Origin: Bryopsis sp. KO-2023
Taxonomy: Eukaryota > Chlorophyta > Ulvophyceae > Bryopsidales > Bryopsidaceae
DNA length: 64,000 bases
Reading direction: 5' to 3'
NCBI GenBank assembly: GCA_030272585.1
Contig: BSYQ01000004.1
Location: 2,852,001 to 2,916,000 of the forward strand
Shown: positions 1 to 10,579 of the stretch, in pieces
Numbering within the stretch: position 1 is the first letter of the stretch
Layout of the letters: each line of letters starts with the position of its first letter
Program-made: the position numbers and the translations under genes
The notes under the pieces: model-generated
Seen by the model: the letters and a program-made list of their open reading frames with translations, nothing else
Told to the model about the DNA's origin: nothing
The model's database searches: none

Positions 1-770
1 GTGAATCTTTCTAGACATGGAAAGGCTTTTTATATATCCACATGTAATGAAGTGTAGATTGCTCTTTGGAACGAACGTCTACGCAAGCAAGTGTATTTGT
101 TGAATGTTTTTTGCTGGAACGAAATAAAACTTGTGTGGATGGTGCAGTGTGAAGTTTTATCTTTAGATATGACCTTGATTTCATACAGGAGATGTCAATA
201 GAAGCAATCCTTCGTGGATAACCATGACTATCCTAAGTTCCTCCATGATCAGAAAGATGAGGTATTGGCAGCCACACACACTGTTCATTTTTCTTGGGTT
301 TAAGGACATTCAAGTCCCTCGAAACGATTATGAGCGCATGGCAGTATGCAATAGCTAACCTTTGTGTGTTTCAAAAGGGCGTCAGCATTTCCCAGAGCAA
401 ATTCAGGGAGCATTCAAGATATGGTGGGTCACCGCTGCCTCTAAGGGAGCCAAGGTTGATTCGCGTGTGTTTGGTCGATTATGATATCATAAGCATCGAT
501 GCTTTCGCCTGTGCAACCGCCAGAGCGTGACGCTTCGAAATCAGGAGAAATGAGGTATTGCTTTGAGGTGATGCGTACATTGTCAACATTCTGTTTGTCC
601 CAGCTGGAAACAAAACACCACAAGAAACACCACAAACTCCTTTCGACAGCCACCGCAACTGTTCATTCACACTGCAACGTTCTCGTAACCGAGAAGTGCT
701 CTTTCGCCTTCTGACCACCTGACGGGAAAAAAAGCCTGCACTGACGGAAATAACAAGAAGTAAGCAAACC

Positions 771-980
771 AATGGAAAGAATGAACAGCAGCCCAACCCA
801 CACTGACGGAAAGAACAAGCAGAAAGACAATCCACATCGATTTACACACACTGACAAAAAGTAGGAAGCAAGCCCATGGAAAGGACAAACAGCAAACCAA
901 CCCACACTGACGGAAAGAACAAGCAGCAAAAGATTCCACATCAATTTACACACACCGACGGAAAAGCAGCAAGCAAAGCT
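771..980. repeat. Tandem duplication, about 103-bp period
   Basis: Two adjacent imperfect copies start near 771 and 874. Both run through a GGAAAG..AACAGC segment, then CCCACACTGACGGAAAGAAC, then a TTTACACACAC segment. A further partial copy of the ACTGACGGAAA core lies just before the first unit. No coding role is apparent. Confidence 0.7.
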
Positions 981-1595
981 GCTATGACATATTTTGATAA
1001 GGAGACGGGGAAGCACCCTCCAGTCGATAGTACAACTTTGGCAAGAAGAACTTGAAGTTAAGCAATACTACGAAGCTAGCGAAACAAGAAACTAAACCGA
1101 TCCCGTCTCTGGCCTGGAGCCCAGAGATGGTGATAGTGTGCACAACAACGTCGTGATGATATGACTTGTTGAGAAGACGTCTCGACGTTTAACTTCGTCC
1201 ATGTCTGACATCGGGACAGCTCCCATGTCTGACATGAGGAGGGAGTCGAAATTTTCGCCGCCGAGGGAATCGCTGCGCGAAATTTTCGATTCCTTGTTGC
1301 CGAGGATTGCGATTGCGTACGGAGGAGCGTTCTTTGCATTACTGGTAAGCGTCGACGCCCAAAACATTGCGACGAAGGAAAAACAAGTCCATAACAAGAG
1401 CTATTCACTGAGGAATGGGTCGTAACTGGACCCTAGCTCCCAACACACCCACATATAAACCTTTTGAATCTTTGCCCTTGAAATTGAGATTGAAAATTGA
1501 AAAAATCCAGCTCAATTTTGTCACTTCTAGAAACCTCCAAAGTTGCATCCTAGATGGAAAAAAAAACTAGTGAAAATGCCTTGTGAATGTGCCTT

Positions 1596-1664
1596 GGTTT
1601 CTCTTGAAGATGGATTTTTTCTCAGTTTTTAGTTTCTAAGGAAATTCCATCTTCAAGAGAAACC
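1596..1664. repeat. Hairpin with perfect 19-bp stem
   Basis: GGTTTCTCTTGAAGATGGA at 1596-1614 is the exact reverse complement of 1646-1664, with a 31-nt T-rich loop. It could be a small foldback element remnant or an RNA hairpin. No target duplication was recognised. Confidence 0.7.
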
Positions 1665-2420
1665 GACATGCTCCATATAAAAGTAAGGGAGAGCATCAGG
1701 GCGCACTGACCCCATTTAGACCGAGAAAATTAAATCCAATATCAATCGCATGATAAAAAAACCTATCGCCAAACCTATCGCCCTGGATTTTGGAAAAATA
1801 CAGGTTCCTAAGGGACCAACTGTCCCCAGTAAATCCGCGGAGAAAAAAAAAAGGGATTGAAAAACCTCGCTCGAACTACGAATTTGTTTTAAAACTGGTG
1901 GGAACATATATACATTTTCTGATTGGCTGTTGCTCAACTTGTGCTTGGCTGGATGTGTCAGAATCTGAGGAGAGTTTCTGCCAAATCGGCGGTGCCATGC
2001 AAGAAGGGAGCAAAAGAGATCCAGAGACCGAGCCAGGCCAAACGGGTAGGGACAAAAAAATGCCAATCTTCAAAAACTGCAAGAACTCTGAAAGCTAACC
2101 TGATTTAACCTTTAAGGGAAAAAAAAAAAACTGTTAATTACTTTGATGCGAATATCCGGCAGCCTGGATAATTTTCGGATATCCAAACTGAGAGAAAGAA
2201 AAAATAATGAGCTGAGATTTACGCAAACATGTTTCATCTCCAAAATCCGAAATCCAAAGACAACAAAAAATAGAATCTTGTTTGGTTTTTGTTTAGCTTT
2301 TCAATTGAATAATTCTTGTGAGCACTGGATGTATGTAGTTATGTTAATTCTGACTGGAAAAAAACTGATATCCTCACAACACCATACACATGTATTAATT
2401 CTCTGAGATTTATGTTTCAG

Positions 2421-5400
2421 GTGGTTCCACCTCCATGGCTGCCACATCCACAACCCCTCCCCCTGCTGACCCACCTTTTCCGCAGCTTTCAATCCGTGTG
2501 CCGGATCCCGATCCCACTCCCACCACCACTACCACCCCCCAAAGTCCGAGGACTCCGACAACGCCTTCCACCCCGCCTGCACGTGCATTCGATTGGGAAA
2601 GAGTAGTCGAGAACTACTATGCTGCCGACGGTAAGAAAGAAAAAACATCCCGCTGAAATTTAAAAAGGAGGTTAAAAGAAAAAAAAATGGAAAATCTTAA
2701 CACGCCTTGAATGTGGCCAAGACTGATTTCAAGTGTAGAACAAAATGAAAACAATTTTACAGAACGCCGAAAAAATGTTGCCTTCAAAAATAAAAAATAC
2801 AACACCTGAAAAAAAGCCCACATCAGTTGCTTTGTCTTTTGCGAACTCACCGGCGGTATTGAGTGATCTGATTATAGATATATAACTGAACATCACCCAT
2901 TACCAATTCTGCAGAGTTGATTGTGGCTACTGTGTGATTTATTGCGGCTAGTGTTTTAAGGGAAAAAAAACTGGGTTCGAGAGAATGTGCTGATTTCTGT
3001 CGCAGGGGGCGCTGCTTCTGATGGTCCCACAGGTGCTACTGGTGATGGTGCTGATGATGATGGCGCTGATGGTGTTGCTGCTGCATCTGATGGTGCTGCT
3101 GGTGCTGTCTCTGGTGTTGGTGGGGGTGAAAGGGAGGTCAGCCAGGGCCTTCCATTGTCCTTGACGTCCTCGGCTCCTAAACTGACACGAATCGGGGAGG
3201 AAATTGAAGTGAAGACCACCATTGCGCTTGGTGGTGATCAGGTCGACGGTGTCCCGGTGACGGTCACAATTTTGGCTGATCTAGGGAAGGCGAACCAGCC
3301 TGATCTCATGGGCTCACAAGGATGTGCTGACGGTGAGGCCAGAATTCTTAACGGTACAAAAAAAAAATCAGAGTGAAAAGAAAACAAGTCTTGTGCATAT
3401 TGTTGAATTGCTGTGAGAATCATATGGATGCATTTCAGATATTACCCCCCTTGCCCCGCACCCCATTTTACATTTTTGAAGAAGGAAAAGGAGTCTTGAT
3501 TTGTTACTTATAATTTTTCTGGAAATGTCTGTTCAGGCAATCGAAGCTTTCTGTTGGGAAAGGAAGTCCTGAAATCGAACAGCAAGGGCGAAGTGGAAGT
3601 CCATTTCCGCTTCAATTCGGAAAAAGTGGGAGATTCCAATATCACCATAACTGCAGGTACAGTCATTTGCTTTTAAAAACCTTTCTTGAACCTGTTTTCT
3701 GAAGCATAATATTGATATTTGTGGAAAGTCTGTCACATGAAATATAACTACCTAGTGGGGAAATATATGTCCTCCAGCAGAAAACCTGAAAATGTTTTTG
3801 TGTGTAAAGCAGCCCACAAAAACAATCCCCCCTCAATTTTCTCTCCCCAGATTGCTTTTACCCTTTCAGGTTCAACACTGAAATTCTGAGATTCAATTTT
3901 TTATCTTTATTTTTTCTTTCAGATGTGCCTGGAGGAGGAAATGCTGTCGAGATGACCATCCCAGTTCTGGAAAGGCGAAAGACTGTCCGTGTTGCGAAAT
4001 CATCCGCCACCGAAGCCAAGAAAAAGTCAAACGATCAGAAAGAAGGACCCCAGGTTCCACAAGATGTTGCAGGAAGCAATGTCGCTGAGCAGGCTGTGGT
4101 GTCGGCTGACGAAAGCATGCCTAAAGTGAAAAGGTATGTGGAAAATAAACCCAAGAAATGCCACTGTCGTCATCTTTTAAGCTCACATTCTTCTATTTCA
4201 GAGTGGAATATAATTACTCACCCAGGTTGAAAGCATTTCCACTGTCATTTCTCTTGTGTTCAATGTTGTTTTTTTTTAATGTTGTGAACTGCATCCATGT
4301 AGGTCAAGGGTTCAAACAAACAAACAAGACACAACATCAGCTGCAGCAGCGTCTTCAGGCCAACATGCGGACCCTAGTGCCGGACAGACTTGGAGTCCTG
4401 TCCAAGGAGGTGCAATGTCGATCGGGAGTCTGAATGGTAAGTCATCTCTCATTCTCACTCTGAATTTTTCATTGTTTTTTTTGTTCCCTTTCCTCCTGAG
4501 TGCAGCCCCCACCCATCCTTTGATTTTTATCCGAAATGTCATTTTGCAGGCATTCTTTGTGTAGTGTTTAATTGCTGAATGTGGTTGTGTGTGTGTGTGT
4601 GTGTGTGTATGGGCAGATTTCAAGAAGAAAAAAACTTGTGTCCGCGTCTCCGTCCCTGTTCATGTCCCTGTTCCTGTCCCCGTTTCTGTTTCCGTTCCTC
4701 AAGTCCCCGTCTCCGTCCCTCAAGTCCCCCAAGTCCCCAATGATTGCATGGAGATTGATGATGGTGAGAATGGTTTAAAAGCTGGAAAAATCTGATAGGC
4801 TGACTCAAAAACAAGCCACCGTATGATCATAATGTTATATTGGCTCTCTACCCCAGCAACAATAAGAAAAAACGCTGACCGGATCGCTGATCTGGGTAAT
4901 CCCAGAAAAATTTGCTTATCCGAATTCCTTGGCCAACCAAACATATAGATTGAAACCAGAAAGGTGTTTGGGTTCGATTCCCAAAGGTTTCAAGAATTTA
5001 CTGTCACAGAAAATAAATAAATCAATGTATAGTGTGCGTATAGCTCTTTTTCTTTTTTTTTGTTGAGTTGGCTACTAAATATGTGTGTATATGAGCAGAC
5101 CTCACGTCCCCCCAGTTCGTTTTTGAGCCTCTCCCGGTGAAAATGAATGTCGACAAAGGTATGAAGAGCAGATTTTTTTTTTTTTGGTTTTTCATGGTCT
5201 AAATAGGGCCAGTGGGCCCTGATATGTTCTTGTTTTTGCAACGAACAGTACGGTTGTTATTAATCATGGAATTTTTACGCAGTTTTTTTTTTCTTTTTTC
5301 TAACATAACCTGGAAAAATTCCTTGTGGAAGTGGAAAGTTGATATATCGAGCTGGATTTTGGCTGCCAATTTTTTTACTAAAAGAATCAGTCATTTATAT

Positions 5401-5675
5401 ATTTTTTCCTGGAAATCACATTTTTTTTCTAAATAATATAAAAAAAAAGAAATAACCTGTATTTTTTTTCCTTTTCTTTCAGACCTCAGGATCCCTCGTG
5501 CCGGGTCAAAAAGGAAAGCAAGGGACGACGCCGCTGTCCTTGCCCCTCGGGGGTCAAGAAAAGCAAAGAGGCGCAAGGTGTCCTTGGCCCCCAGGCAAAT
5601 TAATATCCAGTTGGCGCTCACGCTAACTGGATATTACTGGGGGCCAACATTCGACTTTAAAAAAGTCGAATGTTG

Positions 5676-5676
<1 letters not shown>
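2421..5676 (+). CDS. Gene A: nine-exon gene, Ig-like (Big_1-type) domain and C-terminal NLS, 5' end incomplete
   Basis: Proposed exons: 2421-2630, 3006-3353, 3537-3656, 3923-4133, 4202-4225 (24-nt microexon), 4303-4436, 4617-4763, 5099-5158 and 5483-5676. All junctions are GT-AG and reading phase is kept throughout; every exon has a counterpart in gene B, and the last exon is 194 nt in both. The product has a Pro/Thr-rich start, a conserved patch around FDWERVVENYY, a Gly/Ala/Asp-rich linker, then a segment (exons 2-3) patterned like bacterial Ig-like/invasin repeats: G..V.GVPVTVTI, later SNSKGEVEVHFRF, then NITITA. A basic middle, a Val-Pro repeat tract, an MEIDD patch and a C-terminus with RKAKRRKV (nuclear-localisation-like) follow. 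An ATG lies at 2435, but exon 1 stays open and in phase back to the AG at 2420, so upstream exons are likely. Function is not recognised; nuclear location is inferred from the NLS only. Confidence 0.75.
4587..4612. repeat. (GT)n microsatellite in gene A intron
   Basis: An uninterrupted GT run lies a few bases before the 3' splice site at 4616. Confidence 0.85.
5584..5647 (+). other. Long stem-loop overlapping the last coding exon of gene A
   Basis: Outer stem TTGGCCCCCAG (5584-5594) pairs with 5637-5647. A 6-nt bulge GCAAAT follows (5595-5600). The inner 15-bp stem is 5601-5615 with 5622-5636, closing a 6-nt loop GCTCAC. It lies in frame in the coding exon, just before the stop at 5674-5676. 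A second perfect 13-bp hairpin covers the last codons and stop (about 5646-5674). The same two-part structure occurs in gene B with base changes that keep pairing. Confidence 0.85.
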
Positions 5677-5681
<5 letters not shown>

Positions 5682-5706
<25 letters not shown>

Positions 5707-5708
5707 TA
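5682..5708. repeat. (TA)n microsatellite
   Basis: Alternating AT run directly downstream of the gene A stop codon. Confidence 0.9.
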
Positions 5709-6059
5709 GTGTTAGGGGAGGGGATTTTTTTATTTGAATTTCAACCAAAAAAAAAAAAAAACAATGATTCCAGAAAAAGAAGTATGAAAAAACAAAACAA
5801 AAAAAGAACTGGATCATTAACCAAAAAAGAAGATTGTGGGCCTATGTAGGTAGGTTCATGATCGGGGAGGGGTAGAAAAAAAAAAAAAAAAAAACAAAAA
5901 AAAGAAAAACTAAAAAAAAAAAATCCCAAAGCAATGTCTGTCAGTTGCTTTGGGAACCAAAAGAGTGGGGGGGAGTAATCGAGTCATACGTACATAACGG
6001 TAACACTGTAAAGAAGGAATAATTTTGTCAACCTGGGTCCAAGAACGGGGGGGAGAATT

Positions 6060-6430
6060 AGATACTTTGGATGGGCTGGTGGATCAGAGTGATGGATCGG
6101 ATTGGATTGAATGGATGGGATGGTGGATTGATGGATCAGATTGGATTGAATAGATGGGCTGGTGGATCAGAGTGGATTGAATGGATGGGCTGGTGGATCA
6201 GAGTGGATTGAATGGATGGGATGGTGGATCAGATTGGATTGAATAGATGGGCTGGTGGATCAGAGTGGATTGAATGGATGGGCTGGTGGATCAGATTGGA
6301 TTGAATGGATGGGATGGTGGATCAGAGTGGATCGAATGGATGGGATGGTGGATCAGAGTGATGGATCGGACTGGTGGATTAAACTGGTGGATTGAACCGG
6401 TGGATTGATGGATCGGAGCATTGGAGGAGA
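6060..6430. repeat. 31-bp minisatellite, left arm
   Basis: Units of about 31 bp combining GGATGGGCTGGTGGATCAGA and GTGGATTGAAT, with variants (GGGATGG, CAGATTGG) and truncations, roughly ten copies. The right-arm counterpart at 59905-60080 is about half as long. Confidence 0.85.
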
Positions 6431-6539
6431 AGATCATAGCGGAGAAAAATGACGGATTGTGGGGGGAAATCAGTGGAGGACAATTATGTGTTGGAGATCA
6501 ACACATGGCTGTGATTTCTTATTGTTTATTTCTTTTGCA

Positions 6540-6770
6540 TGCGATTCTTTATTTTTGATTTTTGGAGGCAGCAAATTATTTATTCTTTTGATGCATGCAA
6601 AACATTAATCTTTATTTTTGATTTTCGATTCTTGGATTCGGCAGATTCCTTATTTTTTATGGATGCAGTGGATTCTTTATTTTTTATTGATGGGCAGCAG
6701 ATTTTTTATTCTTTATTTTTCATTGATGGAGAAGCGGATTCTTTATTTTTTATTTTTCGTTGATGGGACT
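6540..6770. repeat. A/T-rich short repeat, left arm
   Basis: Irregular repeats of a TTTATTTTTTATTGATGG-type unit with CAGCAGATT or GCAGTGGATT joints. The matching right-arm block (59485-59670) has more copies. Confidence 0.7.
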
Positions 6771-6899
6771 ATACTTTGATGGAGCAGCGGATGGGCTTGA
6801 ACGATATGGTAGGGAAATATTGGATTTTACGGCACAGAAAAAAAAGGATACTTTTTGGGGGATTTTTTCTTCTTTCTTGAAACCCAGAAAAAACATTGG

Positions 6900-8160
6900 A
6901 CAGTTGATCACCACCAACCTCTGTTTGGATGAGGTCGGCGGTGATCAACCAGAATCTCCACCTCAACATGGGTGGTCAATTGGGTAATGGGGGGAAGTGG
7001 TTGGGCAACGAAACAGGTTGCATTTGGAAAAAAAAAAGGCTCTGGGAATCTTGGTGGAGAACGAAAAAAAAATTCAGGTTTATGAATGGACAAAAAAGGT
7101 TCTGGGAATTTTTATGGAACCATGGGAACCCCCGAAAAAAAGGTGTATGAAAAAGGGGTAAAAAAAGGAATAATCTGGCAAAAAGAGAGAGCAGAATTGA
7201 AGTGGGGATTAGTGAACAAATAAAATAAACTTCTCAGACATTCTATTTCATAAAGATTGGATTTCTTTTTCTTCCCTCCAAAACCTAAAAAAGAAAGTGT
7301 CAGGTGCATGACCACCAACCTTTATTTAGATGAGGTCGGCGGTGATGGACTGGGCAGCCCCACCTCAACATGGGTGGTTGAGAAAGGTTTCGGGGGGAAG
7401 CGGAGGAGAACACAAGGTGGGATCTGGTTTGATTCCTTTTTTCGCTGAGGGTTTGCTGGCCTGGGGCAGGGCTTTGAATACATTTGGAGTGAAAGAAAAA
7501 TCAATGTTTGAAGGAGTGTGGTTTTCAAGAGTGAATCTGGGTTTTAACAGGTGGATTTCAATGGTCCATAAAATGGAATGGCATATATTTACGCTTGACT
7601 TTTTTCAAGTGAATTACTAGGGCTTTTTTTTGCCCCAAAGCGATCAGTGTCAGGTGCATGACCGTCAACCTCTATTTAGATGATGGACTGGACTCAAAAA
7701 CCAAAAATGGGTGGTGGAAAGAGTTTGGGGGGCAGTGATGGGGACCAAAAAAACATAAAAAATTTAGTTGGAACAGAATTGGATGATGAGGGTCAGAAGA
7801 AAAAGAATGGACTGGTGTTTTGAGAAAAGCCTTAGTTTTCAAAAAGAGGGGGAGTACAGAAATGGAATGGTAGATGGAAAAAAAGTGGACAGGACTAAAT
7901 CTTCGAATGAGAAAATTTTTCTCATGGACAAAATTTGGGTTTTTGTTATTTTGATGGGCCACCCCCTAGTCTCCCTCACCTCCCTGGATAAAAAAAGACA
8001 CGAGAAACTGGACGGTGGATTGCAACCAACCTCTATTTGAATGAGGTCGGCAGCAATCGACTCAAAACCCAAAAATGGGCAGGGTGGTTGAGGATCAGTG
8101 AGGGGGGCAAAAGGGGGTGGTTAAAACAGTCCAAAAATTGGATTTGTAAAAAATATTTTG
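6900..8160 (-). repeat. Left-arm array of two-hairpin units
   Basis: Four units begin near 6904, 7309, 7657 (stem truncated) and 8013, spaced about 350-405 bp. Read on the minus strand each has a small hairpin (CCACC..TGTTGA..GGTGG type), about 15 nt, then a 12- to 18-bp stem (core GCCGACCTC with GAGGTTGGTGG) around a 9-nt A-rich loop. Stems pair fully, using G-U pairs, only when read on the minus strand. Sequence between hairpins is diverged apart from the flanks (GGGTGGTTGAGAAAGG, AGTGTCAGGTGCATGACC). No protein frame is preserved across units. Confidence 0.7.
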
Positions 8161-8385
8161 GACAGTGAAAAATGTTTCTCAGTGTGTTTTGGAGTTACTC
8201 AAATATACCAATCTTGCATTTTGCAGTTTCAGAATCCCAACGATCCCAATTTCCTAGCGAGTGCATCCAGGAATGCTATTGCATAATATATATATATATC
8301 ATATTAGTCAGCCTGATGAAAACCCAATTTGAAACTCACATGCAAAAAATGAGATTTTGTCTGAGATGCCAAACTCATCCAGCCC

Positions 8386-8819
8386 AGCACAATGTGAATT
8401 TGGTCCTAATTCTTTTTCAAAATTCACATTTTTTTTGACATACACTTCAGGATCTACAATGAGTATCAGAACTGCTTGCATGCACGGCCTTGTTTTTTTT
8501 CCCTTCTTAGTTTGTATCCCTGCTGATCTTGTGTTGCACTTTGATGGTCGCTCAAATCCTGAAACCACCATTTTCTTAATTCTCTGAATCGGTCAGATAT
8601 CTCTCTTTTTTTTTTTTCACTTCTTTTTTTTTTACATTTTTCCTGTTTTGTCCTGCTGTTTTTTCCACACCAACATTTTCAGAAAAGAAAGGCATTTCGT
8701 GGGCACCTGGTTGGTTTTCCTGACAATTTGTAAGTTCTTGTTTGAAGTAAATTAGGGGGACAGTGTTGCACTAGGATACAGGTGATGCTTCAGGCCATAG
8801 AGTACCCCCCGTTCGATTT
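8386..8819. other. No gene recognised
   Basis: This stretch lies just inside the left arm boundary. It is T-rich with no splice-bounded frame that I can support. Confidence 0.5.
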
Positions 8820-10320
8820 TTGTTTTTCGCATTCTTGCACTGCCTTCTGTTCAGATATAGAAGAAAAAAACACTTCTTGAAGGATGGACCGACATGGGAA
8901 ACAGATGTTATGTTTCATTTTCAAGATTGTTTTTCCCCTGGTTCTGGGATGCGGGGAAATATCAGGACATATGTGGTGGAGTTTTTGAGAGCCTGCAGAA
9001 ATGAAGTGGATGATTTGGGATTTTGTGACTTCAAGCAACTGGCAAGTGTTGGAATGATGAATCGATTTTATCGGATCTGGATCTTCAGCGCTGAGCATGC
9101 ATCTAATGATTTCCGAGCCGGGTTTCGACAGGGATGCACACAATCAGATTTTGGAGGCGTATCCAAATGAAATGAGAAGAAGTGTGACTTTTTTGAAACT
9201 TCAAGATGAGACTCACAATATTGTGAAGGAAGGATGCGGGCAACACTTCTTGAAAAAATCTCATTTTGCAAGAAAAATCTCTTTTTTTTTCTTAGTTTAT
9301 ATGGTTATGCTGATTAACCCCAACGACAATTTGTTGGCTCCTGGCCAGGCCAGTAACAAATTCGACTCCCTTTTTTGCCTGAACAAGATGCCCAAAAAAA
9401 AGGTTTGCCAATTTCCTGTTCCGATATGCAACAAGCTGGAAGAGGACATGCAGCTTTTGGTGGATAATTTCAACGCCTTGGCCACCATAACATGACACAG
9501 TGCGCTTTACCTCACCAACGAAAATGGCAAAAAGAAAAAAAATCCACCAAACAAATCTTCTGCCTCAGTCCGTATCCGATTGGTTGTGAGCTCTAAGGCT
9601 AGACGTCAAGGAGCAAGTTTAGCAGTGGTTTGGTTTGCTTCTCAGGAAAGAAAAGGCTCCCTGATCCCACCGGAGGAACATAGAAAGGAGAATTGTCTCA
9701 CCTTTCCCCAATCTCAACGACATCTGTACGACCTCATGATGCTTTTTCAAAAATTTACGATGCAGCGAAGTCCAGTTCTACCTGTCCTTGCGGTTCATCG
9801 ATTCCACTCAGGAGATTAGATTTAAGCTCCTTTTTTTTGCACCAAAAAAAACACTCGCCACCGTCAGTTGTGCCCTCCAAAGGGGTTGGATGAAAAGCTT
9901 AGCGGCCTTCATGGTTAACCAACATTTCGGTGTTTCTAATATCGCAGCCCCGATCCATCAGATGCCAGACCTATTCAACGTCCCTAACGATCATTATGGG
10001 ATGCCTGAACTCTGAACTGTTGCTTTACCCGGTGAACAAATTCATGACTGTCCAGAAGAAGGGACAAGGGTGCATGGTTGCATCCAGCTTCCTTCTTAAA
10101 TCTGCTTGAATTTCGACTTTCAATTTTGCCTCTTCTTCACAGTCCCATCAGCATTTCCATTATTTGCAGTTTTTTCTCTGCTCATCCAAGCCAGAACAAA
10201 TGTGCGAGGAAACCCAGCACACAACGACCCTCAGGTGGGACAATACAATACAATCGGATGGTGAGCAAGCTGACCACCACTGCCAATGCAAGGACCACGA
10301 ATCGATGGAATGCTTCCTGA
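8820..10320 (+). pseudogene. Decayed coding pieces of an unrecognised gene
   Basis: Coding-like + frames follow one another with shifts: 8820-9170 (contains FLRACRNEVDDLGFCDFKQL), 9097-9495 (contains FPVPICNKLEEDMQLLVDNF), then shorter pieces at 9580-9819, 9693-9893 and 10078-10320. The change of frame near 9097-9170 lacks clear splice sites, and stops interrupt later parts, so I read this as a degenerating gene and not as a set of small genes. I recognise no domain. An intact gene with unusual introns cannot be excluded. Confidence 0.4.
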
Positions 10321-10550
10321 ATTCCAAGGAAAAAAAAAAGAAAAGGTTCTTTTGGGACCAAAGAACTTTGAGTCTGACCAAACGAACAAGAATCAAAAGA
10401 GACGCAATCAAGACAGAAGAGGTCAAGAACCTTGGATGTCGTAGTCCCAACGTTGGTTAAACAAGACTCTGAGAATTCCAATGGCCGCGGACCGTTGAGG
10501 ACCGGAGGGGACCGGCCAGGGTGAAAGCACAGAGTGGCGAACGTCGTGAT

Positions 10551-10579
10551 CACTAGTGAAAATACCCCCCATTTTACAT
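10551..10579 (+). repeat. CACTA element left terminal inverted repeat
   Basis: 29 bp identical in reverse complement to 35038-35066; begins CACTAGTG. Confidence 0.9.

Larger units (their letters stand above)
1..2420. other. No confidently assignable gene
   Basis: I see no reading frame here that combines length, splice signals and a recognisable domain. A 74-codon + frame at 1201-1425 has a hydrophobic stretch (around IAIAYGGAFFALL) and a GTAAGC donor-like site near 1348, so it could be a short exon, but nothing confirms it. Gene A, whose first recognised exon begins at 2421 behind an AG, probably has upstream exons in this stretch that I could not identify. The region is A-rich and also holds the two repeat features listed separately. 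Confidence 0.5.
2421..8385. repeat. Left arm of large inverted duplication
   Basis: This stretch reads, in reverse complement and the same order, like 57832-64000: gene exons, terminal stem-loop, 31-bp minisatellite, ATTGATGGGCAGCAG repeats, hairpin-unit array, then an ATGTTTCTCAGTGTGTTTTGG segment. Similarity stops near 8385 on this side and near 57832 on the other, just after the shared CATCCAGCCCAGC. The arms are clearly diverged by substitutions and many indels, so this is an old duplication and not a duplicated assembly contig. Confidence 0.85.

Noticed and set aside
1566..1582. Another CACTA end (ACTAGTGAAAATGCC)
   Set aside because: It resembles the 10551 terminus over about 15 bases but has no partner end or duplication nearby.
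6900..8160. CRISPR-like array
   Set aside because: The repeats are imperfect hairpins spaced about 370 bp in an intron-containing eukaryotic genome, with no short uniform spacers or Cas genes.
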